A stretch of 64,000 bases of DNA from Paraburkholderia phenazinium (GCF_900100735.1 NZ_FNCJ01000024.1:36569-100568); one strand, 5' to 3'. Shown: positions 15,405-23,937, counted from the first letter of the stretch. Translations and numbers: made by a program. The notes: generated from the letters alone by a model not told the origin.

Positions 15405-16877
15405 TCACTCGTCCTGTGCCAGCGCCGAGAGGGGCGCGGCGACGCTTTCGAGCGATTTTCGCTCCGCGTCGACGCCCCAGATCGCGGCAACTAACGCCGC
15501 TCCGACCATCAGTGCCGAGCCGACCAGATAGCCGGTGAACACCTCGCTGCGCTGATGCGTGTCGATCAGACGACCGAAAAACGCCGGTCCAGCGATGCCG
15601 CCGAGCGCCGTGCCGAACGCGTAGAACACGGCGATCGCCAGCGCGCGGATTTCCAGCGGGAACGATTCGCTTACCGTCAGATACGCAGAGCTGGCAGCCG
15701 CCGAAGCGAAGAAGAAAATCACCATCCACGCAATGGTCTGGGTGGTGACGTCGAGTAGATTCTGTTCGAACAGATAGCCGCTGATGGTGAGCAAAATGCC
15801 GGATAGGGCGTACGTGGCGGCAATCATCCGGCGTCGGCCGACTACGTCGAACAGACGCCCCAGCAGTAGTGGCCCAAGAAAATTTCCCAACGCGAACGGC
15901 AGCAGATACCAGCCGATATGATCGCCCGGTACGTGATAGAAATCGGTGAGTACCAGCGCGTAGGTGAAGAAGATCGCGTTGTAGAAGAACGCCTGCGCGG
16001 TCATCAGCGACAGGCCCACCATTGCGCGGCGCCGGTGCAAGATGAAGATCGCGTGGAACACTTCACCAAGCGGCGTGTGGTCACGGGTACGCAGACGCAG
16101 GCGCCGCAATGAATCATCCGTTAAACGATGGCCGGTGTCGCGAAACCGCGCTTCGATCCGTTCGACGATGGTAGTCGCCTCGTGTGCGCCGCCGTGCGTC
16201 AGGAGCCAGCGCGGACTTTCAGGCACCCAGGCGCGCATCGGCAGGATCGCTAGCGCGAGCACCGCGCCGATGAAGAAGCACGCCCGCCAGCCCCAGTCGG
16301 CGGGCAGCAGGTGCGGATCGAGCAGCACCAGCGAGCCGGCTGCGCCGATCCCGGCACCGACCCAGAACGTGCCGTTGATACCAAGATCGGTCCAGCCGCG
16401 CACGCGCGCCGGGGTGAATTCCTGGATCGTGGAATTGATCGCCGTATACTCGCCGCCGATGCCTGCACCAGTCAGGAAGCGGAACAATAGAAAGCTCGCC
16501 AGATTCCAAGACAGCGCGGTGGCCGCAGTGGCTGCCAGATAGAGCGTCAGCGTGATGAAGAAAAGCTTGCGGCGGCCTAGCCGGTCGGTGAGCCAGCCGA
16601 AGCCGAGCGCGCCGAGCACCGCTCCGGCGATGTAGGCGCTGCCGGTCAGGCCGACCTCGGTATTGCTGAAGTGCAGCGTCGGGCTCGCTTTCAGCGCGCT
16701 GGCGACGGCGCCCGCCAGCGTCACCTCTAGGCCGTCGAGGAGCCAGGTCACGCCGAGTGCGACGACGATCAGCGAATGAAACCGTCCCCACGGCAGGCGG
16801 TCGAGCCGCGTAGGCAGATCGGTTTCGATCACGGTACGCGGTTTTTCCTGTACTGCTGTGGTGGCGGGCTCGGACAT
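15405..16877 (-). CDS. MFS transporter, sugar/organic-acid type
   Basis: 490 residues from the ATG at 16877, which has AAGGAGAC upstream; the further upstream start at 17057 adds 60 unrelated residues. Motif A appears after TM2 as GWLTDRLGRRKLFF and again in the second half as LLGRLFDVVGRRRMI. RFLTGAGIGGEYTAINSTIQEF is the sugar-porter-like motif of TM4-5. The substrate is unknown; related proteins are annotated as metabolite:H+ symporters. It is divergent from the YegD-like Hsp70 gene, with a perfect 11-bp inverted repeat midway between the starts. Confidence 0.88.
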   Translation of the reverse strand: MSEPATTAVQEKPRTVIETDLPTRLDRLPWGRFHSLIVVALGVTWLLDGLEVTLAGAVASALKASPTLHFSNTEVGLTGSAYIAGAVLGALGFGWLTDRLGRRKLFFITLTLYLAATAATALSWNLASFLLFRFLTGAGIGGEYTAINSTIQEFTPARVRGWTDLGINGTFWVGAGIGAAGSLVLLDPHLLPADWGWRACFFIGAVLALAILPMRAWVPESPRWLLTHGGAHEATTIVERIEARFRDTGHRLTDDSLRRLRLRTRDHTPLGEVFHAIFILHRRRAMVGLSLMTAQAFFYNAIFFTYALVLTDFYHVPGDHIGWYLLPFALGNFLGPLLLGRLFDVVGRRRMIAATYALSGILLTISGYLFEQNLLDVTTQTIAWMVIFFFASAAASSAYLTVSESFPLEIRALAIAVFYAFGTALGGIAGPAFFGRLIDTHQRSEVFTGYLVGSALMVGAALVAAIWGVDAERKSLESVAAPLSALAQDE

Positions 16878-16976
16878 TGCGGCAAGTCTCCTTATGTGGG
16901 GAAATTTGAATGGCGTATCCTGTGCGGATGAGCAATTTCCGTTCCCCCAAGTCAGCGCAGGTTTTCTCGTTTCTTT

Positions 16977-17002
16977 CGGATCGCCTGGCATCAGGCGATC
17001 CG
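16977..17002. promoter_or_regulatory. Perfect 11-bp inverted repeat between divergent MFS and Hsp70 genes
   Basis: CGGATCGCCTG, loop GCAT, CAGGCGATCCG. It is about 100 bp from each start codon. The only pyrimidine-rich run lies on the wrong side for a terminator in either direction, so an operator or structured leader is more likely. Confidence 0.55.
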
Positions 17003-17095
17003 TTGCCGGAACTTCAGTTGATACCCGCCGCGCTTTCGTGATACAAAGCCGGTCCACTTTCTGTCCGCGCCAGCCGTGAGCGGCGATTTATTGCC

Positions 17096-18346
17096 ATGAC
17101 CTATTGCGCGATTGACTTTGGCACATCGAACTCTGCCGTCGCCGTGCCCGACGGCGCGGCGCTGCGGCTTGCGCCGGTCGAAGGTGCCTACACGACGCTG
17201 CCCACCGCAGTCTTTTTCAACACCGACGAAAACACCCGCGACTACGGCCGTGCGGCGCTCGAGGCGTATATCGACGGCTTTGATGGCCGTCTGATGCGCT
17301 CGATGAAGAGCATTCTCGGCTCACCGCTGGCGGAAAATTCGACCGACCTCGGCGACGGCTCGGCGATCAAGTACACCGACGTGATCGCGATTTTCGTCGA
17401 TCACCTGAAGCGCTCGGCCGAAGCGAGCGCCGGCGGCCCGATCAGCCGCGCGGTGCTGGGCCGCCCGGTGTTCTTTGTGGACGATGATCCGCGCGCCGAC
17501 CAGCTTGCGCAACAGCAGCTGGAAGCCGCGGCGCGTTCCGTGGGCTTGCGCGAGATTCACTTCCAGTACGAACCGATCGCCGCGGCGTTCGACTACGAGT
17601 CGCATCTGAGCGAAGAAGGGCTCGTGCTGGTGGCCGACATTGGCGGCGGTACGTCGGACTTCTCACTGGTGCGGGTCGGGCCGGAGCGGATGAAGCGGGT
17701 CGAACGCAAGGACGACGTGCTCGCGCACCACGGCGTGCACGTCGCCGGTACGGACTTCGACCGCCGCGTGGAACTCGCGACGATCCTGCGCGAGCTGGGC
17801 TACCAGGCGCTGGATCCGGAAGGGCGCGAGATTCCGAACCGGGTCTATTTCGACCTCGCTACCTGGCACTTGATCAATACCGTCTACGGCCCCAAGCGGG
17901 TCAGCGAACTGGCGCTAATGCGGCACCTGTTTACCAACGTGAAGCACCACGACCGCCTGATGCGGGTCGTTGACCGGCGCCTGGGGCATGCGCTGGCCGC
18001 GCACGCGGAAGAGGCGAAGATCGGTGTCGCGGCAGGCGGCGAGACGGTGATCGATCTGGAGCTGGTGGAAGAGCACTTGCGCCTCGCCTTCGACGAAGCC
18101 CAACTGATCAAGGCCGGGCACGATGAGACCCTGCGCATCGTGCAGGCGGCGCGGGATACGGTGCAGGCTGCCGGCGTAGCGCCCCGCGACGTGGGCGCGA
18201 TTTACTTCACCGGCGGCTCAACCGGGCTCGCGTTTCTGTCCGGCGCCTTGTCGGCGGCGTTTCCGGACGCGCGGCCTGTATTCGGCGATCGTCTCGCCAG
18301 CGTGGCCACCGGTCTTGGCATTCACGCGCGGCGTCTGTTCGGCTAA
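17096..18346 (+). CDS. Hsp70-family protein, YegD-like
   Basis: The product is 416 residues, shorter than DnaK (about 640). The ATPase fold is clear: phosphate-1 loop IDFGTSNSAVAVPDG at the N-terminus, phosphate-2 VLVADIGGGTSDFSLVRVG near 185, and the adenosine motif FTGGSTGLAFL near 370. The C-terminal peptide-binding and lid domains of DnaK are missing, as in E. coli YegD. Its function is unknown, possibly an actin/Hsp70-fold regulator. Transcription is divergent from the MFS transporter. Confidence 0.88.
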   Translation: MTYCAIDFGTSNSAVAVPDGAALRLAPVEGAYTTLPTAVFFNTDENTRDYGRAALEAYIDGFDGRLMRSMKSILGSPLAENSTDLGDGSAIKYTDVIAIFVDHLKRSAEASAGGPISRAVLGRPVFFVDDDPRADQLAQQQLEAAARSVGLREIHFQYEPIAAAFDYESHLSEEGLVLVADIGGGTSDFSLVRVGPERMKRVERKDDVLAHHGVHVAGTDFDRRVELATILRELGYQALDPEGREIPNRVYFDLATWHLINTVYGPKRVSELALMRHLFTNVKHHDRLMRVVDRRLGHALAAHAEEAKIGVAAGGETVIDLELVEEHLRLAFDEAQLIKAGHDETLRIVQAARDTVQAAGVAPRDVGAIYFTGGSTGLAFLSGALSAAFPDARPVFGDRLASVATGLGIHARRLFG

Positions 18347-18460
18347 ACAACCAGGCGGCTGACGGCGTATCTATCTGCGTGCGGGTGTTTGTGCTCGCCC
18401 GCGGATGGTTGCCGGACCGCGCTTGCCGCCAACCCATCCACCGGCATTTTCATCAGACGT

Positions 18461-18489
18461 AAAAAAACCCCGCCTTGGCGGGGTTTTTC
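18461..18489. terminator. Bidirectional terminator between Hsp70 and csp genes
   Basis: AAAAAAACCCCGCC, loop TT, GGCGGGGTTTTT. A-run and T-run flank the stem, so it can work for the plus-strand Hsp70 gene and the minus-strand csp gene. Confidence 0.88.
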
Positions 18490-18514
18490 TTTGCGTCCAG
18501 AAGGAAGCGTGCGC

Positions 18515-18718
18515 TTACACCGGCTTGATGTTAGCTGCTTGCTTGCCCTTCGGGCCCGTCTTCACTTCAAACGTAACCTTTTGGTTTTCTTGCAGCGTCT
18601 TGAAGCCTTCCGTGCGGATTTCCGAGAAATGCGCGAACAGATCTTCACCGCCGCCGTCGGGAGTGATGAAGCCAAAGCCCTTTGCGTCATTGAACCACTT
18701 GACGGTACCGGTTTCCAT
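18515..18718 (-). CDS. cspA: Cold-shock domain protein (CspA family)
   Basis: 67 residues from the ATG at 18718: METGTVKWFNDAKGFGFI at the start, RNP1 motif KGFGFI, RNP2-like LFAHFS, and a KTGPKGKQAANIKPV end. CspA proteins are single-stranded nucleic acid chaperones that melt mRNA structure. The length and motifs are canonical. The predicted promoter at 18866-18894 gives a leader of about 140 nt, as in cold-inducible csp genes. The symbol denotes the family; which paralogue it is cannot be told. Confidence 0.93.
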   Translation of the reverse strand: METGTVKWFNDAKGFGFITPDGGGEDLFAHFSEIRTEGFKTLQENQKVTFEVKTGPKGKQAANIKPV

Positions 18719-18865
18719 ATTACTTGTTCCTAAAGATGGTAAATAAGGCCGAAGCCCGTTGGGTGCATGAAAATCAAGGAAGGGGGTAATGGGACCAACC
18801 GGAGTACCGTTGATGGGCGAACTACGAAAGACCAATTCACTCGCCGCTTGAAATCCTGCCCGAAC

Positions 18866-18894
18866 GTTATACGGCGATTTCGAGAGAAGGTCAA
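18866..18894 (-). promoter_or_regulatory. Sigma-70 promoter of the csp gene
   Basis: Minus strand: TTGACC, 17-bp spacer, TATAAC. The expected start is near 18859, giving a leader of about 140 nt before the csp ATG. Confidence 0.7.
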
Positions 18895-18974
18895 CTGTCT
18901 CAGCAAATCTTTACAAGCTTTTTGGGGTCAGGCGAAGTAGGAGCCTACAAAACTTGCGGACCCTTTAATTTCTT

Positions 18975-19048
18975 GCTAGGGATAACCCTAGCTTCACTGC
19001 ATTCTTTCGGTGCAACCGTTAAACTACGCGCCGCGCTAGGGTTGCACC
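18975..19048. repeat. Interlocked inverted repeats (CTAGGG and GGTGCAACC elements)
   Basis: GCTAGGG-ATAA-CCCTAGC is a perfect hairpin (18975-18992). AACCCTAGC (18984-18992) is also complementary to GCTAGGGTT (19035-19043), and GGTGCAACC (19009-19017) is complementary to GGTTGCACC (19040-19048). The pairings compete for the same bases. Confidence 0.6.
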
Positions 19049-19141
19049 TGATTCAGACTATAAGCCCTAGCCCATCATGGCCGTCACCCCGTCTCCTGCG
19101 TCATAAGCATTGCCGCGGTGCCGCCATGTTTTTGAGATGCA

Positions 19142-19289
19142 GCTTGCATGGGACCGGAGTAAGTGCTTTGCATGGGACCAGAGTAACGAGCTTTGCATGG
19201 GGACAGAGTAACGCGCTAAAGCGCGAACTCCGTCCGACAGCTGAAGCGCGAACTCTGCTCCACAACTAAAGCGCTAACTTCGGTCGACA
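19142..19289. repeat. Nested inverted array of six 25-bp units (3 left + 3 right)
   Basis: Left half-units start at 19142, 19165 and 19190 (GCTTTGCATGGGACC then A/GGAGTAA). Right half-units start at 19215, 19240 and 19265 (CTAAAGCGC then AACTCCGGTCCGACA variants). Five of the six units are exactly 25 bp. Left 1 best matches the complement of right 1, and so on inward, so the whole block can fold as one long imperfect hairpin. It ends directly before the AGGAG of the APC permease gene. A single left-plus-right copy occurs at 43854-43905. Confidence 0.85.
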
Positions 19290-19300
19290 CAGGAGAAGAC

Positions 19301-20896
19301 GTGAAAAGTTCTATTCAACGGAACATCGGCCCGTTCGCGCTGTTGCTGACCGGTCTCGGTTCGATCATCGGATCGGGCTGGCTGTTCGGTGCGTGGAAGG
19401 CAGCAAAAATTGCAGGTCCCGCAGCCATTTGCGCCTGGGTAATCGGCGCGGTGGTGATTCTGGCGATTGCGCTCACCTATGCGGAGCTCGGCGCGATGTT
19501 CCCTGAGTCGGGCGGCATGGTGCGCTACGCGCGCTATTCGCACGGCGCGCTGGTGGGCTTCATCAGCGCGTGGGCCAACTGGATCGCCATCGTCTCGGTG
19601 ATTCCGATCGAAGCAGAAGCTTCGATTCAATACATGAGCACCTGGCCGTATCCATGGGCGCATGCCTTGTTCGTCAACGGGTCATTAACCACAAACGGGT
19701 TATTACTCTCGGCGGTCCTGGTCATTATCTATTTCATGCTCAACTACTGGGGCGTGAAGTTGTTCGCGCGCGCCAATACGACAATCACGGTCTTCAAGTT
19801 TCTGATTCCCGCTGCGACGATCGCTGGTCTGATGGCCACCGGTTTTCACCACGAGAACTTCGGCGAGGCGAGCACGTTCGCGCCGTATGGCTGGTCGGCG
19901 GTCTTCACGGCTGTGGCGACGAGCGGTATCGTGTTTGCGTTCAACGGCTTCCAGAGCCCGATCAACCTGGCTGGCGAAGCGCGTAACCCCGCGAAGAGCG
20001 TGCCGTTCGCGGTGATCGGCTCGATCCTGCTGGCGCTGGTGATCTACGTGCTGCTGCAGATCGCGTATATCGGCGCGGTGAACCCGGCTGACGTGATGAA
20101 GGGCTGGAGCCACTTCAGCTTTGCTTCGCCGTTCGCTGAACTGGCGCTCGCACTGAACCTGAACTGGCTGGCGTTCCTGCTGTACGTCGACGCGTTCGTT
20201 AGCCCGAGCGGCACGGGTACGACCTATATGGCGACCACGAGCCGCATGATCTACGCGATGGAACGCAACAACACGATGCCGAAGATGTTCGGCAACGTGC
20301 ACCCGATCTACGGCGTGCCGCGTCAGGCGATGTGGTTCAACCTGCTGGTTTCGTTCATCTTCCTGTTCTTCTTCCGCGGCTGGAGCTCGCTTGCTGCGGT
20401 GATTTCGGTCGCGACCGTGATTTCGTACCTGACGGGCCCGATCAGCCTGATGGCGCTGCGCCGTGCGGCTACCGATCTGGAGCGTCCGTTGCACATTCCG
20501 GGCATGAAGATCATTGCGCCGTTCGCATTCGTTTGTGCGTCGATGGTGCTGTTCTGGGCGAAGTGGCCGCTGACCGGCGAGATCATCCTCCTGATGATCG
20601 TCGCGCTGCCGGTGTACTTCTACTTCCAGGCAAAGTCGGGCTTCAGCGGCTGGGGCCGCGACCTGAAGGCGGCATGGTGGCTGGTGGCCTACCTGCCGAT
20701 TATGGCGATCCTCTCGCTGATCGGCAGCAAGCAGTTCGGTGGCCATGGCATCCTGCCGTACGGCTGGGACATGCTGACGGTGGCCGTCTTCTCGCTGGTT
20801 TTCTACTACTGGGGTGTGAATTCCGGTTATCGCAGCGAATACCTCGATGAACGTGATGTTCACGACGAAGTGCTCGAAGGAATGGGCGCGCACTAA
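19301..20896 (+). CDS. APC family amino acid permease (AspT/YveA-like)
   Basis: The product is 531 residues with about 12-14 hydrophobic segments. The APC-family start is FALLLTGLGSIIGSGWLFGAW, with the unwound TM1 motif GSIIGSGW, followed by YAELGAMFPESGGMVRYARY. Length and these motifs resemble acidic amino acid:proton symporters, but the substrate is inferred only from similarity in memory. The start is GTG at 19301 with AGGAG six bases upstream. A nested repeat array ends at that ribosome binding site, so expression could be affected by its folding. Confidence 0.85.
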   Translation: MKSSIQRNIGPFALLLTGLGSIIGSGWLFGAWKAAKIAGPAAICAWVIGAVVILAIALTYAELGAMFPESGGMVRYARYSHGALVGFISAWANWIAIVSVIPIEAEASIQYMSTWPYPWAHALFVNGSLTTNGLLLSAVLVIIYFMLNYWGVKLFARANTTITVFKFLIPAATIAGLMATGFHHENFGEASTFAPYGWSAVFTAVATSGIVFAFNGFQSPINLAGEARNPAKSVPFAVIGSILLALVIYVLLQIAYIGAVNPADVMKGWSHFSFASPFAELALALNLNWLAFLLYVDAFVSPSGTGTTYMATTSRMIYAMERNNTMPKMFGNVHPIYGVPRQAMWFNLLVSFIFLFFFRGWSSLAAVISVATVISYLTGPISLMALRRAATDLERPLHIPGMKIIAPFAFVCASMVLFWAKWPLTGEIILLMIVALPVYFYFQAKSGFSGWGRDLKAAWWLVAYLPIMAILSLIGSKQFGGHGILPYGWDMLTVAVFSLVFYYWGVNSGYRSEYLDERDVHDEVLEGMGAH

Positions 20897-20950
20897 CCGG
20901 TCGCGCTGCTGAATCCTGACCCGGACGTTGCTGTTGTCGGTCCGGGACGT

Positions 20951-20988
20951 TAAAAGGCCCGCCTGAGTTGCTCAGGCGGGCCTTTTTG
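20951..20988 (+). terminator. Rho-independent terminator after APC permease
   Basis: AAAAGGCCCGCCTGAG, loop TTG, CTCAGGCGGGCCTTTTT. A strong stem with T-run; the A-run also makes it usable for the minus-strand dioxygenase gene. Confidence 0.9.
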
Positions 20989-21036
20989 TTATGTGCGCGG
21001 GGCGGCTCTCCTGGGCGGGCCGCCTATTCGGCTCGT

Positions 21037-21822
21037 TTATGCGGTGCCGAATACGTAGTTCGTCATCGCCAGCGACTTCTGGTATGTCCCCAAGGACTGG
21101 ATCGCCAGCGTGTAGTCGTCGTCCGCCGCGCCGAGCGCCGCGAACACCGGCAGCAGATGCTCGTCGGTCGGGTGCATCAGCACCGCGTGCGGCGCCTGAC
21201 GGCGATAGTCGAGCAGCGCGTCGATATCGTGCGCCGCCAGCCTGGCTTCGAACCAGTCGGTGAATTCCGTGACGCGCGGGTCGGCGTCTTCCGGGCGCGC
21301 CGAAAAATCGGCGGCGCGCAGATTGTGGGTGATCTGGCCGGAGCCGATCACCATCACGCCGTCGTCTTTCAGCGCCCGCAGCGCGCGGCCCACGCGGAAG
21401 TGGTGGGCGGCGTCCTGATGCGGCTGGATCGACAACTGGGCGACCGGCACGTCGGCGTGCGGGAACATCAGCAGCATCGGCACCCACGCGCCGTGATCGA
21501 GTCCGTGCGGTTGGGTGTCGGCGAGCAGCCCGTGGTCGTTGAGCAGCACGGCGGCCCGTCGTGCGACATCCGGTGCACCTGGAGCGGGGTACTGGATCTC
21601 GTACAACTGGCGTGGAAAGCCGTAGAAATCGTGGATGGTCTCCGGGCGTTCAGCGGTGCTCGCGAGCGGCTCGGCAGTACCCCAGTGGGCCGACAACATC
21701 AGAATCGCTTCCGGACGCGGCAAGTGGGCCGCAAGCGCGCCGAATTCGGCGGACGGCATCGCAGGGTCGATCGGCAGCGTCGGGGCGCCGTGGGACAGGA
21801 AAAGCGACGGCAAACGGGTCAT
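21037..21822 (-). CDS. Class III extradiol dioxygenase, 4,5-DOPA dioxygenase type (YgiD-like)
   Basis: The product is 261 residues. The start RLPSLFLSHGAPTLPIDP carries the metal-ligand His of LSHGAP, and further candidate ligands lie in FYGFPRQLYEIQYPAPG and MHPTDEHLLPVFAALGA, matching the LigB-fold YgiD family. These enzymes open catechol rings; YgiD acts on L-DOPA in vitro. The natural substrate here is unknown. Upstream on the minus strand lies the small dyad CCGTTTGATAAACGG (21887-21901). Confidence 0.87.
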   Translation of the reverse strand: MTRLPSLFLSHGAPTLPIDPAMPSAEFGALAAHLPRPEAILMLSAHWGTAEPLASTAERPETIHDFYGFPRQLYEIQYPAPGAPDVARRAAVLLNDHGLLADTQPHGLDHGAWVPMLLMFPHADVPVAQLSIQPHQDAAHHFRVGRALRALKDDGVMVIGSGQITHNLRAADFSARPEDADPRVTEFTDWFEARLAAHDIDALLDYRRQAPHAVLMHPTDEHLLPVFAALGAADDDYTLAIQSLGTYQKSLAMTNYVFGTA

Positions 21823-21970
21823 GGCAGCGAAGTGCGCAGCAAATGCGCCAGGTAGGTTGGGTTGCTACCAATATAAGGTCGTACTGCCGTTTGATAAACG
21901 GTCCAAACTGGATTTGATTGCGTCGCAGGTGTTGTGAATCGGCGCGTGTGCTGTATGCAGCGCCGTTGGC

Positions 21971-22585
21971 CTATTCCGCCGACGCGTCGCGCAGCCCCGG
22001 CCACGCGGGTGAGAGCGCCGGGCCGAGCGCAAACAGATCCAGCACGCGGGCGACCGTGTGATCGACCATCTCGTCGATCGAAGCGGGCTGGTTGTAGAAG
22101 GCCGGCAAGGGTGGAAAGACTATGCCGCCCATTTCGGTGACGGCGGTCATATTGCGCAGATGCGCGAGATTGAACGGTGTTTCGCGCACCATCAGCACGA
22201 GGCGGCGGCGTTCCTTGAGCGTGACGTCGGCGGCGCGGGTGATCAGATTGTCCGACAGGCCGTGGGCGACGCTCGCGAGGGTCTTCATGGAGCAGGGCGC
22301 GACGATCATGCCGTCGGTCGCAAACGAGCCGGACGCGATGCTCGCGCCCACGTCGCGCACCGAGTGGACGACATCCGCGAGCGGATGCACGTCTTCTTTG
22401 CCCAACTGGAGTTCGTGCTGGATATTGAGCCAACCGGCGCTGGAGATCAGCAAATGGGTTTCCACGCCACCCAGCCTGCGTAGTGTTTCAAGCAGGCGGA
22501 TGCCGTAGATGGCGCCGGTCGCGCCGGTGATCGCGATAATCAGCCGGCGAGGCGCCGCAGCGCGTGTTTCCATGGCAAGCGGCAC
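21971..22585 (-). CDS. ubiX: Flavin prenyltransferase UbiX
   Basis: The product is 204 residues. UbiX makes the prenylated FMN cofactor needed by UbiD-type decarboxylases, for example in ubiquinone synthesis. ITGATGAIYGIRLLETLRRL at the N-terminus is the FMN-binding turn, SGSFATDGMIVAPCSMKTLA holds the conserved Ser and Cys positions, and RRRLVLMVRETPFNLAHLRN is typical of the family. It starts 33 bases downstream of grxD on the same strand. Confidence 0.93.
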   Translation of the reverse strand: MPLAMETRAAAPRRLIIAITGATGAIYGIRLLETLRRLGGVETHLLISSAGWLNIQHELQLGKEDVHPLADVVHSVRDVGASIASGSFATDGMIVAPCSMKTLASVAHGLSDNLITRAADVTLKERRRLVLMVRETPFNLAHLRNMTAVTEMGGIVFPPLPAFYNQPASIDEMVDHTVARVLDLFALGPALSPAWPGLRDASAE

Positions 22586-22618
22586 CTGGGGTTCGGCTTG
22601 TGAAGCGTCAGGCGGCGC

Positions 22619-22930
22619 TCAGGCCGCGGCGAACAACTGTTGCAGTTCGCCGTTCTGGTACATCTCCATCATGATGTCCGAGCCGCCGATGAATTCGCCC
22701 TTCACGTAGAGCTGCGGAATGGTCGGCCAGTTGGAGAATTCCTTGATGCCCTGGCGCACTTCGTCGTCCTCGAGGACGTTGACGGTCTTGGGCGAGTCGA
22801 CGCCGCATGCCTTCAGGATCTGGATGGCGCGGCCCGAAAAGCCGCACATCGGAAACTGGGCCGTGCCCTTCATGAAGAGCACGACGGCGTTTTCGTCGAC
22901 GATTTGCTTGATGCGTTGTTGCGTATCCAT
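22619..22930 (-). CDS. grxD: Monothiol glutaredoxin, Grx4/GrxD type
   Basis: The product is 103 residues. The monothiol active site CGFS begins at Cys29 (FPMCGFSGRAIQ), with KGTAQ upstream and the glutathione contacts NWPTIPQLYVKGEFIGGSDI. Monothiol glutaredoxins carry and transfer 2Fe-2S clusters and take part in iron homeostasis. It lies between prmC and ubiX on the same strand. Confidence 0.94.
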   Translation of the reverse strand: MDTQQRIKQIVDENAVVLFMKGTAQFPMCGFSGRAIQILKACGVDSPKTVNVLEDDEVRQGIKEFSNWPTIPQLYVKGEFIGGSDIMMEMYQNGELQQLFAAA

Positions 22931-23059
22931 GACTGACCTTGCGGTTCCGGAATGTGGTGGAGATAGATTGAAATGATAGCGGATTTCGTTGCGACAGGCG
23001 GGCGGCGGTCTTGCGGCGGGGTTGCCGTGAAGTTGCCACGGCGTTGCCGGAGTGCGGCG

Positions 23060-23905
23060 TTATTCACCTGCTTGCCACTTGCCGCCGCTAATGCGCTCGA
23101 TACCGGCGAGGTCGCATTCCGAGCGCACCGCTGAGAAACCTGCCTCGTTGAGCAGCGCGCGTACCGCAACTGCCTGATCGTAGCCGTGTTCGAGCCATAG
23201 CACGCCGCCGCTCGCGGTGAAGCGTGCAGGCGCGCCGGCGACGATGCTGCGGATGGCGCTCAGGCCATCGGCCTCGTCGGTCAGCGCGCCGCGCGGTTCA
23301 AAGCGCAGATCGCCTTCCGACAGATGCGGGTCGCCGCTCGCGATGTACGGCGGATTGCTGACGATCACGTCGAAGCGCAGGGTGGGATCGAGCGCCTCGT
23401 ACCAGTCGCTTTGCACAAGCTGCACCGCGCCGCCGGGGCGTGTTGCATCGAGCAGGCGGGCGGCGTTACGGGTGGCCACAGCCAGTGCTTCGCTCGAGCG
23501 GTCGACGGCCCAGACCTGCGCATCGGGTCTGACCGAGGCGATCGCGATCGCGATCGCGCCGGTGCCGGCGCCAAGATCGAGCACACGCGGGCGCGCGATC
23601 CCCTCGAGCGCCGCCAACGCGGTTTCGACCAGCAATTCGGTTTCCGGCCGGGGGATCAGCACATCCGGCGTCACTTCGAAATCGAGCCCGAAGAACTCCC
23701 GCGCGCCGATTAGCTGCGCCACCGGTTCACCCGCTACCCGCCGCGCCTCGAGCGCCTGAAAACGTCCCACCCGCTCGGCATCGAGCGGCTCGTCGCTACG
23801 CGTGATCAACTCGGTACGGCGCCAGCCGAGCACGTGCCCTAGCAGGATGCGTGCTTCGAGCGGCGGCAGCGGCGAGGCGCGCAGCAGGGCGGCGGCGTTA
23901 TTCAT
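23060..23905 (-). CDS. prmC: Release factor glutamine methyltransferase PrmC
   Basis: The product is 281 residues. PrmC methylates the glutamine in the GGQ motif of release factors RF1 and RF2. The SAM motif VLDLGAGTGAIAIAIA and the catalytic NPPY (VSNPPYIASGDPHL) are present, with the N-terminal helical substrate-binding domain before them. It lies 32 bases after prfA, its substrate gene, in the usual prfA-prmC order. Confidence 0.95.
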   Translation of the reverse strand: MNNAAALLRASPLPPLEARILLGHVLGWRRTELITRSDEPLDAERVGRFQALEARRVAGEPVAQLIGAREFFGLDFEVTPDVLIPRPETELLVETALAALEGIARPRVLDLGAGTGAIAIAIASVRPDAQVWAVDRSSEALAVATRNAARLLDATRPGGAVQLVQSDWYEALDPTLRFDVIVSNPPYIASGDPHLSEGDLRFEPRGALTDEADGLSAIRSIVAGAPARFTASGGVLWLEHGYDQAVAVRALLNEAGFSAVRSECDLAGIERISGGKWQAGE

Positions 23906-23937
23906 GGAGCCGGTGCGTCCCGTATGTTCGGTCAGGC

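Larger units (their letters stand above)
18719..19141. other. csp leader and repeat-rich intergenic region
   Basis: Between csp and the nested repeat array. It contains the csp leader and promoter and, further right, interlocked inverted repeats built from CTAGGG and GGTGCAACC elements (18975-19048). No ORF is credible here; base composition is more AT-rich than the flanking genes. Confidence 0.5.

Noticed and set aside
18978..18986. Resemblance of TAGGGATAA to the first half of a homing endonuclease (I-SceI) site
   Set aside because: Only nine bases match and they are explained by the local CTAGGG palindrome; no endonuclease or intron is present.
19142..19289. CRISPR array
   Set aside because: The unit spacing is regular, but there are no unique spacers, half-units are inverted in the second part, and no cas genes are present.
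21887..21901. CCGTTTGATAAACGG dyad upstream of the extradiol dioxygenase
   Set aside because: Only 6-bp arms; expected by chance at this frequency, and no regulator gene is near.
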